DNA from: Micromonospora craniellae
Lineage (GTDB): Bacteria > Actinomycetota > Actinomycetes > Mycobacteriales > Micromonosporaceae
NCBI RefSeq assembly: GCF_014764405.1
Contig: NZ_CP061725.1
Coordinates: 5,642,001-5,706,000, forward strand
Direction: 5' to 3'
DNA length: 64,000 nucleotides
Shown in pieces: positions 51,540 through 60,696 of this stretch (positions within the stretch are counted from its first letter, which is position 1; each line of letters opens with the position of its first letter). A model generated the notes under the pieces. That model was not told the DNA's origin. It made no database searches and saw only the letters and a list, made by a program, of their open reading frames with translations. The position numbers were made by a program, and so were the translations under genes.

Positions 51540-52364
51540 ATGGACTACCGCTACCACTGCAACCTCCCGGCCGGGACCGGCCTCAACACGTTGCCCGTCA
51601 ACCCGTGCCGCCTGCTGGACTTCACGCTGCTCAGACTGGCGGCGGGCCAGACCTGGACCGGTACGTCCGGCGATCGGGAGATGCTCGCCGTCGTCCTCGG
51701 CGGCACGGCGAGCTTCACCGTCGCCGGACACCACTTCGCGCAGGTCGGCGGGCGTGCCGATGTGTTCTCCGGCAAGCCCCACTCCGTCTTCGTCCCCGCC
51801 GGCGCCGACATCGTCGTCGTGGCGGACAGCGCGGTGGAGATCGCCCTGCCGAGCGCGCCGAGTGACCTCGCCGTCGACCCGTACGTCATCGAACCCGCCC
51901 GGGTCGCGCGCGGCCGCTGGGGTGCGGCCAACTTCGGCCGGACCTATCACCAGATCCTCACCGAGATCGCCCAGCCGGACCTGCCGGCCGGCCGTCTCAT
52001 CGTGGGCGAGACCTACACGCCCTCGGGTAACTGGAGCACCTATCCGCCGCACCGACACACGGTCGACGACCTGCCGTCGGAGGCCGCCCACGAGGAGATG
52101 TACTACTTCCGGGTGAACCCGTCCGACGGGTTCGGCATCTCCCGGGTGTACACCGACGACGGGTACGAGGAGAACTTCACCGTCCGCGAGCACGGGATGC
52201 AGATGATGCCGGAGGGCTACCACACCGTGGTCAGCGCACCCGGCTACACCACCTACTACCTGTGGTTCCTCGCCGGTACCCACCGCACCCAGGGTGCCCG
52301 GGAGGACACCGGTCTCGCCTGGGTCGGCGAGACCGTGCCCACCCTGCGCAGCGTGGGCCTGTAG
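51540..52364 (+). CDS. iolB: IolB/KduI-type isomerase (5-deoxy-glucuronate isomerase family)
   Basis: A 274-residue double-cupin protein of the IolB/KduI group. Metal-binding pattern: YPPHRHTVDDLPSEAAHEEMYYFRVNP, then HGMQMMPEGYHTVVSAPGYTTYYLWFLAG. IolB acts in inositol breakdown on 5-deoxy-glucuronate; KduI acts on 5-keto-4-deoxyuronate. No other inositol genes are near, while GH88 directly precedes it, so its natural role is probably isomerising the 4-deoxy-uronate released by GH88. Sequence family and context thus point to different named roles. It lies 35 bp after the GH88 gene. Confidence 0.85.
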   Translation: MDYRYHCNLPAGTGLNTLPVNPCRLLDFTLLRLAAGQTWTGTSGDREMLAVVLGGTASFTVAGHHFAQVGGRADVFSGKPHSVFVPAGADIVVVADSAVEIALPSAPSDLAVDPYVIEPARVARGRWGAANFGRTYHQILTEIAQPDLPAGRLIVGETYTPSGNWSTYPPHRHTVDDLPSEAAHEEMYYFRVNPSDGFGISRVYTDDGYEENFTVREHGMQMMPEGYHTVVSAPGYTTYYLWFLAGTHRTQGAREDTGLAWVGETVPTLRSVGL

Positions 52365-52409
52365 CCCGACCGCTGCCGGCGACCGTCCGGCGGTGTCAGG
52401 AAGGCGGGC

Positions 52410-53510
52410 ATGATGGCCGGGCGACTGTTCGGTACGCAGCGGCAGGAGCGACTGCTCGCCGCGCTTCGCGGCAACGGCGCCGTACGGGTGCGCGATCTCG
52501 CCCACGAGTTCGGCGTCAGCGAAGTGACGATCCGCCGCGACATCAGTGCCCTGGCCCAACGCGGTCTGCTGTCCAGGGTGCACGGCGGAGCGACCCTGCC
52601 GATGCGCGGTGGTGGCCCGGACCGGCAGCCGCGGCGCGCTCCCGTGCGGTTCACCGTCGGCATGGTCGTGCCGTCCCTGGACTTCTACTGGCCCTCGATC
52701 GTGGGCGGGGCCCGCGCCGCTGCCGCTGCCCTCGGCGTCACCATCCACCTGCGCGGCTCCAGCTACGACCCGGACGAGGACCGGCGCCAGATCAGCCTGC
52801 TGATCGCCGGTCAACAGGTCCAGGGCCTGCTCCTCGCCCCCAGCCTTGAGGACGACCGCGCGGAGGACATGCTCGACTGGATCGGACACCTGCAACTGCC
52901 CACCGTCCTCGTCGAGCGCCAGCCACGGCGGTGGACGCCCGCCACCCGGCAGATCGAATGGGTGCGCAGCGACCACGCGCTGGGTCTGGAGATCGCCCTC
53001 CACCACCTCCGGCAACAGGGCCACCGCCGGGTGGGCCTGGTCGTGGCCCACGGCAGTCCGACCTCGGCCCACCTGTCACGGGCCTGGCAGGCGGCGCCGG
53101 CCGATCCCACCGTGTCCGAACTCCTCGTGCTGCGGGAGTGGGTGACCCTCGGCACGGCCGGCGACCGGGACGTCATCGGGCGCCTCGTGCGGCGGTGCCG
53201 GCACGCCGGAATCACGGCCCTGATCATCCACAGTGACTCGCAGGCGATAGCGATCGCGCAGGTCTGCGCCGAACACGGCCTCGCGATCCCCGACGATCTG
53301 GCGATCGTCTCCTACGACGACGAGGTCGCCCACCTTGCCGACCCGGCACTCACGGCGATCCGGCCACCGAAGAGCCACGTCGGTCGGCTCGCGGTGGAGC
53401 TGATGGTCTCGCGCCTGCTCGACGGCGAACGCCGTCCGGCGTACCGGGTGCTTCTCACCCCCGAACTCGTCGTACGCGATTCGTCGCGGCCGTGGACGCC
53501 CATCCGGTAG
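52410..53510 (+). CDS. Hybrid regulator: DeoR-type DNA-binding domain with LacI-type sugar sensor (paralogue)
   Basis: A 366-residue regulator of the same mixed design as that at 40968-42116. DeoR helix: RQERLLAALRGNGAVRVRDLAHEFG and SEVTIRRDISALAQRGLLSRVHGGATL. The LacI-like sensor begins VGMVVPSLDFYWPSIVGGARA and contains HLRGSSYDPDEDRRQI, also in the paralogue as ILRGSSYDTEDDRPQL. It ends the DUF2264-importer-GH88-isomerase operon, which it probably controls through the sites at 44185-44226. Start is an ATG pair at 52410. Confidence 0.88.
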   Translation: MMAGRLFGTQRQERLLAALRGNGAVRVRDLAHEFGVSEVTIRRDISALAQRGLLSRVHGGATLPMRGGGPDRQPRRAPVRFTVGMVVPSLDFYWPSIVGGARAAAAALGVTIHLRGSSYDPDEDRRQISLLIAGQQVQGLLLAPSLEDDRAEDMLDWIGHLQLPTVLVERQPRRWTPATRQIEWVRSDHALGLEIALHHLRQQGHRRVGLVVAHGSPTSAHLSRAWQAAPADPTVSELLVLREWVTLGTAGDRDVIGRLVRRCRHAGITALIIHSDSQAIAIAQVCAEHGLAIPDDLAIVSYDDEVAHLADPALTAIRPPKSHVGRLAVELMVSRLLDGERRPAYRVLLTPELVVRDSSRPWTPIR

Positions 53511-53525
53511 GACCGGTCCGACCGA

Positions 53526-53553
53526 CGTTCGTTTATGCGCGTTCGTGAATGAG
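53526..53553. promoter_or_regulatory. Tandem 14-bp direct repeat upstream of the GH43-RICIN gene
   Basis: CGTTCGTTTATGCG is followed directly by CGTTCGTGAATGAG; 11 of 14 bases agree. It lies between the hybrid regulator and the secreted GH43 gene, 116 bp before the ATG, where it could bind a DeoR-type protein. The GTTCGT core also occurs in the palindrome region at 44192. Confidence 0.5.
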
Positions 53554-53668
53554 TCGGTGCGAACTGTGGCATGCGCGGTCCGCGTCGATTACCAAGAGGT
53601 TGCCCACGTGTTAACCGTCGCTGGACCGGGCGCCGTCACGCCGGCCCTTGCAGAAGGGGGTATACGTA

Positions 53669-55096
53669 ATGAGATCGAGCAGACGACTCCTGTCGCTCGC
53701 GACGGCGCTCGCCGTGGCAGCCGGAACGATCGTGGGCCCACCCGCCCACGCGGCAGCGGTCACCATCACCAACGGCACCCAGTTCACCGACACCAGCGGC
53801 AACGCCGTGCACGCCCACGGCGGCGGCGTCCTCAAGGTCGGTGCCTACTACTACTGGTTCGGCGAGAACCGCCACCCGAACAACACGTTCCGCGCCGTGT
53901 CGGTCTACCGCTCGACCGATCTGCGGAACTGGGAGTTCCGCAACGACGTCCTGACCCAGTCCTCGGCCGCCGAGTTGCAGTCCGCCAACATCGAACGGCC
54001 GAAGGTCATCTACAACGCCGGCACCGGGCGCTACGTCATGTGGATGCACAAGGAGAACGGGACCAACTACAGCGAGGCGCGCGCCGCCGTGGCCTCGTCG
54101 GCCACCGTCGACGGCACCTACACCTACCACGGCAGCTTCCGCCCGCTCGGACACATGTCGCGGGACATCACGCTCTACAACGACGGCGGCACCGCCTACA
54201 TGATCTCGGCCGCCGACGAGAACTACGACCTGCACATCTACCGGCTCAGCTCGGACTACCTCACCGTGGCCGGCCTCGTCGGCAACTTCTGGAACGACGC
54301 CCACCGCGAGGCGCCCGCCCTGTTCAAGCGGGGGAGCACCTACTTCATGCTGACCTCGGGCGCGACCGGCTGGAGCCCGAACCAGGCCAGGTACGCGACC
54401 GCGTCGAGCATTTCCGGCCCGTGGACCGGCTGGACGAACGTGGGCGACTCCACCACGTTCCGCTCCCAACCGGCGTTCGTGCTGCCGATCCAGGGCACCA
54501 CCACGACCAGCTACCTCTACATGGGCGACCGGTGGGCCGGCGCCTCGGGCGGCCCGGTCAACGACTCGCAGTACGTCTGGCTGCCGATCACCTTCCCGTC
54601 CAGCACCAGCATGAGTCTGAGCTGGGCGCCGTCGATCACCGTCGACACGGCCACCGGCACGGTCACCGCGAACTCCCCGACGTACCACCGGGTGACGAAC
54701 CGGAACAGCGGCCGGGTGATGGACGTGGTGAGCAACTCGACGGCCGACAACGCCGAGGTCAAGCAGTACGGCTGGAACGGTGGTGGGAACCAGCGCTGGG
54801 AGTTCCAGGACGCCGGTGGTGGCTACTTCCGCCTGGTCAACCAGAACAGCGGCAAATGCCTCGACGTCGCCTCCGGCTCCACCGCCGACGGCGCCAACAT
54901 CATCCAGTACACCTGTGGCACGGGCACCAACCAGCAGTGGCAGTGGGCCGCGATCGGCGGCTACCACCAGCTCCGCGCCCGTCACAGTGGCAAGTGCCTC
55001 GACGTCGTCAACGCCGGCACCGGCGACGGCGCCGACATCCAGCAGTACACCTGCGGCAGTGGCGCCAACCAGCAATGGTCCCGTACGGCGGTGTGA
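53669..55096 (+). CDS. Secreted GH43 (exo-beta-1,3-galactanase-like) enzyme with RICIN tail
   Basis: A 475-residue secreted enzyme from the ATG at 53669 (AAGGGGG at good distance). Signal peptide: LLSLATALAVAAGTIVGPPA. The GH43 propeller resembles subfamily 34/24-type galactan 1,3-beta-galactosidases: DTSGNAVHAHGGGVLKVGAYYYWFGENR, NIERPKVIYN, HMSRDITLYNDGGTAYMI and the acidic HREAPALFKR. A three-repeat RICIN domain follows (about 345-475) and ends GANQQWSRTAV, nearly the same as the GH5 tail. Exo-beta-1,3-galactanase activity on arabinogalactan main chains is the likely role. Confidence 0.88.
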   Translation: MRSSRRLLSLATALAVAAGTIVGPPAHAAAVTITNGTQFTDTSGNAVHAHGGGVLKVGAYYYWFGENRHPNNTFRAVSVYRSTDLRNWEFRNDVLTQSSAAELQSANIERPKVIYNAGTGRYVMWMHKENGTNYSEARAAVASSATVDGTYTYHGSFRPLGHMSRDITLYNDGGTAYMISAADENYDLHIYRLSSDYLTVAGLVGNFWNDAHREAPALFKRGSTYFMLTSGATGWSPNQARYATASSISGPWTGWTNVGDSTTFRSQPAFVLPIQGTTTTSYLYMGDRWAGASGGPVNDSQYVWLPITFPSSTSMSLSWAPSITVDTATGTVTANSPTYHRVTNRNSGRVMDVVSNSTADNAEVKQYGWNGGGNQRWEFQDAGGGYFRLVNQNSGKCLDVASGSTADGANIIQYTCGTGTNQQWQWAAIGGYHQLRARHSGKCLDVVNAGTGDGADIQQYTCGSGANQQWSRTAV

Positions 55097-55216
55097 CCGC
55101 GGCGGTCAGCGCCCGGCTGAGCGCCGTCGGCTGCTCCGGATGCCGACACGGCACGGCCCCACGGGTGTAGCGGGTCTGTGGACCGGACTCCGGGCTCCGC
55201 CGGTACGCCCCCGGTG

Positions 55217-57289
55217 TCAGCGCTCCGGCCCGGGGTCGTCCGCCGGGACGCGCACGATCGTCACGCCGCTCGTGCGCAGCAGAAGGGTGCCGAGGGGTGA
55301 TCCCTCGGCATCCTTCCCGTCGGCCACGCGTGGTCCGGGCGGAAGGTCCGGCGCGAGGGTGTCGACGGGCCGCTGCGCCCGGCTGATCAGGAACCGGTGG
55401 CGCCCGCGCACCGTCAGCTCCACGTGACCGCGCAGACCGTCGGGTAGTTCACTGTGCACGCCGGCCCGCTCGGCCAGTACGGCCAGGACCGTCGACAGGC
55501 CCGTCGGCCCGAGTCGGGTCGAGACGTAGGCGGCCGAGCCGTCGCCCACGGCCCGCCGGGTGACGGCCGGGCGCCCGGCCAGGTCCCCGGTCGTGTAGCG
55601 AGCCAGGATCTCGGTGTCGGTGCCGGTGAGGTCGATCCGGTCGGTCCACAGGGTGCCGGTGGCGCCGTTGTCGAGCCCGACGCTCTGGTCGTCGGTGAGC
55701 GGGGCGAACTCCTGGACCCGGATGCCGAGCACGTCTCGGAGGGCGCCGGGGTAGCCGCCGAGCCAGACGTGGTTGTGTTCGTCCACGATGCCGGAGAAGT
55801 AGGTGGTGGCCAGGTGCCCGCCGGCCTCGACGTAGGCACGGAGCCGGTCGGCCAGGACACCCGGGACGACATGCAGGATGGGGGCGATGAGCAGGTCGTA
55901 GTGTTCCAGCGGAGCATCCAGGGGCACGACGTCGACGCGGAGGCCGAGGTCGAGGAAGGCGGTGTACCAGTCCAGCGCCTCCTGGCGGTAACGGAGGCGG
56001 TCGGCGGGGCCGGAGTCGAGTTCGGCGGCCCACCAGGATTCCCAGTCGAAGACGATGGCGGCCCGGGCGCGGCTTCGCGTCGTGCCGGCCACCGACGCCA
56101 GGGCACGCAGGGTGGCGCCGAGGTCGGTGACGGCACGGAACACGTCGCTGTCCTCACCGGCGTGCGGAACCATGGCGGAGTGGTACTTCTCGGCACCGGC
56201 TGCCGACTGCCGCCACTGGAAGAAGCAGACGGCGTCCGCGCCGTGGGCGACGTGGGTCAGCGAGTCGCGGATCAGCTGACCGGGCCGTTTGGGAAGGTTC
56301 ACCGGTTGCCAGTTGACGGCGCTGGTGGAGTGCTCCATCAGGAACCAGGGTCGCCCACCGGCCAGGTTGGCGGTGAGGTTGGCGGAGAACGACAGCTCGT
56401 CGTACGCCTGGGGGCCGGGGGTGACGTAGTGGTCGTTGGCGACGAAGTCGACCTCCCCGGCCCAGTCGGCGTAGTTCAACCCGTTGCTCTCCCCGGTCAC
56501 CATGAAGTTGGTGGTCACCGGGATGTGCGGGGTCAGCTCGACCAGCAGGTCGCGTTCGGCGCGCAGGTGGTCCTTGAGGGCGTCGGAGGAGAAGCGTCGG
56601 AAGTCCAGTTGCTGGGTCGGATTCGGGTACGTGGGGGCCAGCCGGGGCGGCAGGATCTGTTCCCAGTCGCTGTAGTGCTGTGACCAGAACGCGGTGGCCC
56701 ACGCCTGGTTGAGCGCCTCCATCGTGCCGTAGCGGGCACGCAGCCAGGTGCGGAAGGCGGACGCGGCGTCGTCGGAGTAGTCGTGGACGTTGTGGCACCC
56801 CAATTCGTTGGAGACGTGCCACGCGACCAGCGCGGGATGCCGGCCGTAGCGCTGTGCGAGTTCGCGCGTCAGCCGCAGCGCGTGACGCCGGAAGAGGGGC
56901 GAGGTGGGTCGCCAGTGCTGCCGGCCGCCGGGCCAGAGTCGGTGGCCCTCACGGTCGACCGGCAGGATCTCCGGATGCGCGGTGGTGAGCCAGGGCGGTG
57001 GGGACGCGGTCGCCGTGGCCAGATCCACCGCGATGTCGTACTCGTGCATCAGGTCCACCACCTCGTCGAGCCAGGCGAAGTCCCACACGTCCTCGTCGGG
57101 TTGGAGCCGTGCCCAGGAGAAGATCGCCAGCGAGACGATGTTCACCCCGGCGGTCCGCATCGCCCGCGCGTCCTCGCGCCACATGTCGCGCGGCCACTGC
57201 TCCGGGTTGTAGTCGGCGCCGAACCCCAGCCGGGCCCGGTCCGGCTCCGACGGCCAGCGTAGCCATCGGTGATCGCGCTGTGCTGCCAC
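55217..57289 (-). CDS. GH42 beta-galactosidase
   Basis: A 690-residue cytoplasmic beta-galactosidase. I chose the GTG at 57289, which follows GGGGAG; the open frame runs back to 59191 only as a shadow of other genes. N-terminal barrel: RLGFGADYNPEQWPRDMWREDARAMRTAGVNIV. Acid/base glutamate: AWHVSNELGCH; nucleophile: WFLMEHSTSAVNW. Trimerisation domain and a C-terminal beta domain (LPDGLRGHVELTVRGRHRFL) complete a normal GH42 length. It probably releases galactose from imported galacto-oligosaccharides and ends an importer operon. Confidence 0.93.
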   Translation of the reverse strand: MAAQRDHRWLRWPSEPDRARLGFGADYNPEQWPRDMWREDARAMRTAGVNIVSLAIFSWARLQPDEDVWDFAWLDEVVDLMHEYDIAVDLATATASPPPWLTTAHPEILPVDREGHRLWPGGRQHWRPTSPLFRRHALRLTRELAQRYGRHPALVAWHVSNELGCHNVHDYSDDAASAFRTWLRARYGTMEALNQAWATAFWSQHYSDWEQILPPRLAPTYPNPTQQLDFRRFSSDALKDHLRAERDLLVELTPHIPVTTNFMVTGESNGLNYADWAGEVDFVANDHYVTPGPQAYDELSFSANLTANLAGGRPWFLMEHSTSAVNWQPVNLPKRPGQLIRDSLTHVAHGADAVCFFQWRQSAAGAEKYHSAMVPHAGEDSDVFRAVTDLGATLRALASVAGTTRSRARAAIVFDWESWWAAELDSGPADRLRYRQEALDWYTAFLDLGLRVDVVPLDAPLEHYDLLIAPILHVVPGVLADRLRAYVEAGGHLATTYFSGIVDEHNHVWLGGYPGALRDVLGIRVQEFAPLTDDQSVGLDNGATGTLWTDRIDLTGTDTEILARYTTGDLAGRPAVTRRAVGDGSAAYVSTRLGPTGLSTVLAVLAERAGVHSELPDGLRGHVELTVRGRHRFLISRAQRPVDTLAPDLPPGPRVADGKDAEGSPLGTLLLRTSGVTIVRVPADDPGPER

Positions 57290-57366
57290 GACGAAGCTCC
57301 CCACGAAGACGGTGGTGCCGGCCCGAACGCCTGTCCGGCCCCGAGGGGAGACCGGACGGCGGCGGG

Positions 57367-58704
57367 TCAGCGGATGGTGAAACCCTGATCCCGGCCGTAC
57401 GTGACCGAGACGTCCTGCCAGGCCAGGAGTCCGTCCTGCAGGGTGGTGCCGCCTTGGTACGCCCTGCCGACGGTGTCGCCGAAGACACTGTTCGCGTAGA
57501 CCTGGAACGGCAGGTAGGACCAGCCGGGGGAGACCCGGGCGGCGGATTCGGCGAGAACTTGGTTGACCTGCTGGCCGCCGAAGTAGGGGAATTCCTTGTC
57601 GAGGAACTGCGGCGCATTCAGCTGTGCGGTGGTGGCAGGGAAGGCGCCGCGGTCGGTCCTCGTCTGGGCGCCCTCGGCGACGGTGGCGTACCGGAGGAAG
57701 GCGTAGGCGAGGGTCTTGTTGGCGCCCTGCTCGGGGATCGCCAGCGAGCTGCCGCCGTTCTCGGCGGTGACCGAGCCGCCCGCCTCCCATTGCGGCATGG
57801 GCGCGACGCGCCACTTGCCGCTGGCGGCCTGGACGCCGGATTCCAGGTTCGCGGGCATCCATGCGCCGATGACCAGCGTGGCGATGGTGCCGTCGCTCAG
57901 GCCCTTGTACCAGGCGTCGCTCCAGCCGACGATCGGCGCGAGCAGCTTGCCGTCGATGAGCCGCTGCCAGGTCGCGGTGAACGTCCGGGTGCCCTGGTCG
58001 GCGAGGTCGATCCCGACGCTGGTGCCGTCGACGCGGTAGGGTCTGCCGCCGGCCTGCCAGATCATGCTGGTGGCGAAGCCGGCGTCGCCGGTGTCGCTGG
58101 TGATGTACGCGTTCGGGTCGGCCCGGTGCAGCTTCTCTGCTTCGGTGACGTACTCGTCCCAGGTGGTGGGGACCCGCAACCCGTGCTTGTCGAAGACCTC
58201 CTTGTTGTAGAACAGGGCCATCGGGCCGGAGTCCATCGGCAGGCCGTGGACGCCGCCGCCGGAGCGCACGGCGGTCCACGGGCCCGGGGTGAAGGTGGCT
58301 TCGAGCTTGTCGGCGCCGTACCCGGTCAGGTCGGTGAGCGCCTTGGAGAGCACGAACTGTGGTAGCGCGTAGTACTCGACCTGGGCGACGTCGGGCACGC
58401 CGGATCGGGCCGTGACGGCGTTCTGCAGCGCCGTGTACTGGTCGTTGCCGGTACCGGCGTTGACCAGGTCGACGGTGACGTTCGGGTACCTGTCCTGGAA
58501 GTCGGCGACGACCTGCTTGAGGGTCGGCTCCCAGGCCCACACGGTGATCCGGCCACCGGCCGCCAGGGCGGCCTCGATGTCGGCGTCGGACACGGCGCCC
58601 GGCGACCCGCCGGAGTCGCGGTCGTCGCCGGCGCCGCATCCGGTCACCAGGAGACAGACGGAGAGGGCCGCGCTCACCAGGAGCGCTCGGCGGGGTAGGG
58701 CCAT
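57367..58704 (-). CDS. Sugar ABC importer, substrate-binding lipoprotein (second system)
   Basis: A 445-residue family 1 solute-binding protein with lipobox LVTGC. Features: ITVWAWEPTLKQVVADFQDRYPNVTVDL, GVPDVAQVEYYALPQFV, LPMDSGPMALFYNKEVFD and TTWDEYVTEAEKL. ATG at 58704 directly follows a possible GTG, with AAGGGA upstream. Placed between the GH42 gene and the two permease genes, it probably binds a galactan-derived oligosaccharide. Confidence 0.92.
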   Translation of the reverse strand: MALPRRALLVSAALSVCLLVTGCGAGDDRDSGGSPGAVSDADIEAALAAGGRITVWAWEPTLKQVVADFQDRYPNVTVDLVNAGTGNDQYTALQNAVTARSGVPDVAQVEYYALPQFVLSKALTDLTGYGADKLEATFTPGPWTAVRSGGGVHGLPMDSGPMALFYNKEVFDKHGLRVPTTWDEYVTEAEKLHRADPNAYITSDTGDAGFATSMIWQAGGRPYRVDGTSVGIDLADQGTRTFTATWQRLIDGKLLAPIVGWSDAWYKGLSDGTIATLVIGAWMPANLESGVQAASGKWRVAPMPQWEAGGSVTAENGGSSLAIPEQGANKTLAYAFLRYATVAEGAQTRTDRGAFPATTAQLNAPQFLDKEFPYFGGQQVNQVLAESAARVSPGWSYLPFQVYANSVFGDTVGRAYQGGTTLQDGLLAWQDVSVTYGRDQGFTIR

Positions 58705-58761
58705 CACGATCGTTCCCTTCGTGGTGCTGTCGGTGTGGGATCGGTGAGCGACATGGCCGGC

Positions 58762-59685
58762 CTACTCCTTGACGCCTCCGGTGGAAAGGCCCGACTGCCA
58801 GTACCTCTGGAGCAGCAGGAACGCCGCGATCAGGGGCACGATGGTCAGCAACGAACCGGTGATCACGAGGTGGAAGATCGCCTCCCCGCCCGCGGTGCCG
58901 GCCTGCTGGCTCCAGGTCTTGAGGCCGATGGTGAGCGGGTACCAGTCCGGGTTCTTCAACATGATCAACGGCAGGAAGTAGTTGTTCCAGGTGGCGACCA
59001 CGTTGAACAGCAGGACGGTGATCGTCCCGGGTGCCAGCAGCGGAGCACTGACGGTGAAGAAGGTGCGGAACTCGCCGGCGCCGTCGACCCGCGCTGATTC
59101 GATCAGCTCGTCCGGCACCGCGGCGGCGGCGAAGGTCCACATGAGATAGAGGCCGAACGGCGAGACCAGCGACGGGATGATGATCGCCCACGGAGTGTTG
59201 GTCAGGCCCAGTCTGGAGAACATCAGGAAGGTCGGCACCGCCAGCGCGGTTCCCGGGACGGCCACCGCACCGATGACCACCGCGAAGATCGCCCTCCGGC
59301 CGGGGAAAGCGAACTTCGCCAGCCCGTACCCGGCCAGGGCGGCCAGCAGGGTGGCGCCACCGGCGCCGACGCAGACGTAGAGCAGGGTGTTGAGCAGCCA
59401 GCGGAGGAAGATGCCGTCGTCCTGGGTCAGGACGTCGGCGATGTTGTCGACCAACGCGAAGTCCTCCGCGAAGGCCAGCCCGAAGGAGTCGAACAGCCCC
59501 TGCTGGGTCTTGGTCGCGTTGATCAGCAGCCAGGCCAGCGGCAGCAGCGTGTAGACCAGCACGAGGCCGGTCAGCGCGGTCAACGCGACGCTGCCGCTGC
59601 GGCGGGCTTCGCGTCGTCGTACCCGGGGTGGGCGGCGACCGGCCGAACGGGCGGCGTTGCCGGTGGCGGTCGGGGTGCGGGCCAT
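58762..59685 (-). CDS. Sugar ABC importer permease (second system, MalG type)
   Basis: A 307-residue permease with six helices; long basic N-terminal tail before LTALTGLVLVYTLLPLAWLLINATK. EAA loop: IESARVDGAGEFRTFFTVSAPLL. It lies 2 bp after the partner permease and just before the binding-protein gene. No ATPase gene is coded nearby. Confidence 0.93.
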   Translation of the reverse strand: MARTPTATGNAARSAGRRPPRVRRREARRSGSVALTALTGLVLVYTLLPLAWLLINATKTQQGLFDSFGLAFAEDFALVDNIADVLTQDDGIFLRWLLNTLLYVCVGAGGATLLAALAGYGLAKFAFPGRRAIFAVVIGAVAVPGTALAVPTFLMFSRLGLTNTPWAIIIPSLVSPFGLYLMWTFAAAAVPDELIESARVDGAGEFRTFFTVSAPLLAPGTITVLLFNVVATWNNYFLPLIMLKNPDWYPLTIGLKTWSQQAGTAGGEAIFHLVITGSLLTIVPLIAAFLLLQRYWQSGLSTGGVKE

Positions 59686-59687
59686 GG

Positions 59688-60593
59688 TCAGTCCGCCTTC
59701 CGCATGGCGCGGAGTTGGACCAGGTAGGCGACGGCCATCGTGATCACGCCCATGACGATCGCCACCGTGGCGGCGTAGTTGAACTGCTGACCCGCGAAGG
59801 ACAACGAGTACGCGTAGAAGTTCGGCGTGAAGTACGTGGTGATCGAGTTCGGGGCCAGGGTGTGGAGGATGCTCGGTTCGGTGAACAGGTGGAAACTACC
59901 GATGATCGAGAAGATCGTGGCGATCAGCAGCGGACCGCGCAACGCCGGCAGCTTGATCGCGGTGATGATCCTGAGCTGTCCGGCCCCGTCGATCGCCGCA
60001 GCCTCGTACAGCGCGGGGTTCACCACCCGTAGAGCGGAGTAGAGGATCAGCATGTTGTAGCCGACGAACTCCCACGTGACGATGTTGCCGATCGACGCGA
60101 GGATCAGGTCCGGCGAGAGCGGGTCCGGCACCGACAACCCGAGCGCCTTGTTGAGGTTTCCGACCAGGCCGAACCGGGTGCCGTACATGAAGCCCCACAT
60201 GAGCGCGGCGACGACTGCGGGCACTGCGTACGGCAGGAACACCGAGATCCGGAAGAACGACGCCCCGTACAGCCGTCCACTGTCGATCGCCAGGGCGACC
60301 AGCAGGGCGAGGAACAGCATGATCGGAACCTGTACGGCGAGGAACAACGTGACCCGGCCCAACGCCGACCAGAACTGTGGGTCGGTCAGCGCCCTGGTGT
60401 AGTTGTCCAGCCCGACGAACCTGGTGCCGCCGACCAGCTGGGTCCGGAACACGCTCAGGTACAGCGAGTATGCGATCGGTGCGAGGAAGACCAGCGCGAA
60501 GACCGCCAGGAAGGGGCCGGTGAACTGCCAGCCGACCCGCGATCGCCGGATGCCGCTCGTCGTCGTTCGGCGGGTGGTCCGGGGCGAAGCCAT
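59688..60593 (-). CDS. Sugar ABC importer permease (second system, MalF type)
   Basis: A 301-residue permease, first gene of the operon. Helix 1 is FTGPFLAVFALVFLAPIAYSLYLSVF; EAA loop: YEAAAIDGAGQLRIITAIKLPAL. It is divergent from the LacI regulator, with two related palindromic sites in the 205-bp gap. Confidence 0.93.
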   Translation of the reverse strand: MASPRTTRRTTTSGIRRSRVGWQFTGPFLAVFALVFLAPIAYSLYLSVFRTQLVGGTRFVGLDNYTRALTDPQFWSALGRVTLFLAVQVPIMLFLALLVALAIDSGRLYGASFFRISVFLPYAVPAVVAALMWGFMYGTRFGLVGNLNKALGLSVPDPLSPDLILASIGNIVTWEFVGYNMLILYSALRVVNPALYEAAAIDGAGQLRIITAIKLPALRGPLLIATIFSIIGSFHLFTEPSILHTLAPNSITTYFTPNFYAYSLSFAGQQFNYAATVAIVMGVITMAVAYLVQLRAMRKAD

Positions 60594-60631
60594 CGGTGCG
60601 GCTCCCTTCCCGTCCGATCCGGGACGATGAT

Positions 60632-60643
60632 GGTTACGTCAAC
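60632..60643. promoter_or_regulatory. LacI operator copy 1
   Basis: GGTTACGTCAAC matches the perfect copy at 60697 at 10 of 12 positions and lies 38 bp before the permease operon start, placed to repress that operon. Confidence 0.75.
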
Positions 60644-60696
60644 ATGCGCGTCCGCACCCGCCTCGACGATGCGGGTAGGCAGCGGAGGTGATCAAT

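Noticed and set aside
57290..59191. Extension of the GH42 frame by over 600 residues
   Set aside because: The extra part runs through the binding-protein and permease genes in another frame; the GTG at 57289 with GGGGAG fits the GH42 N-terminus.
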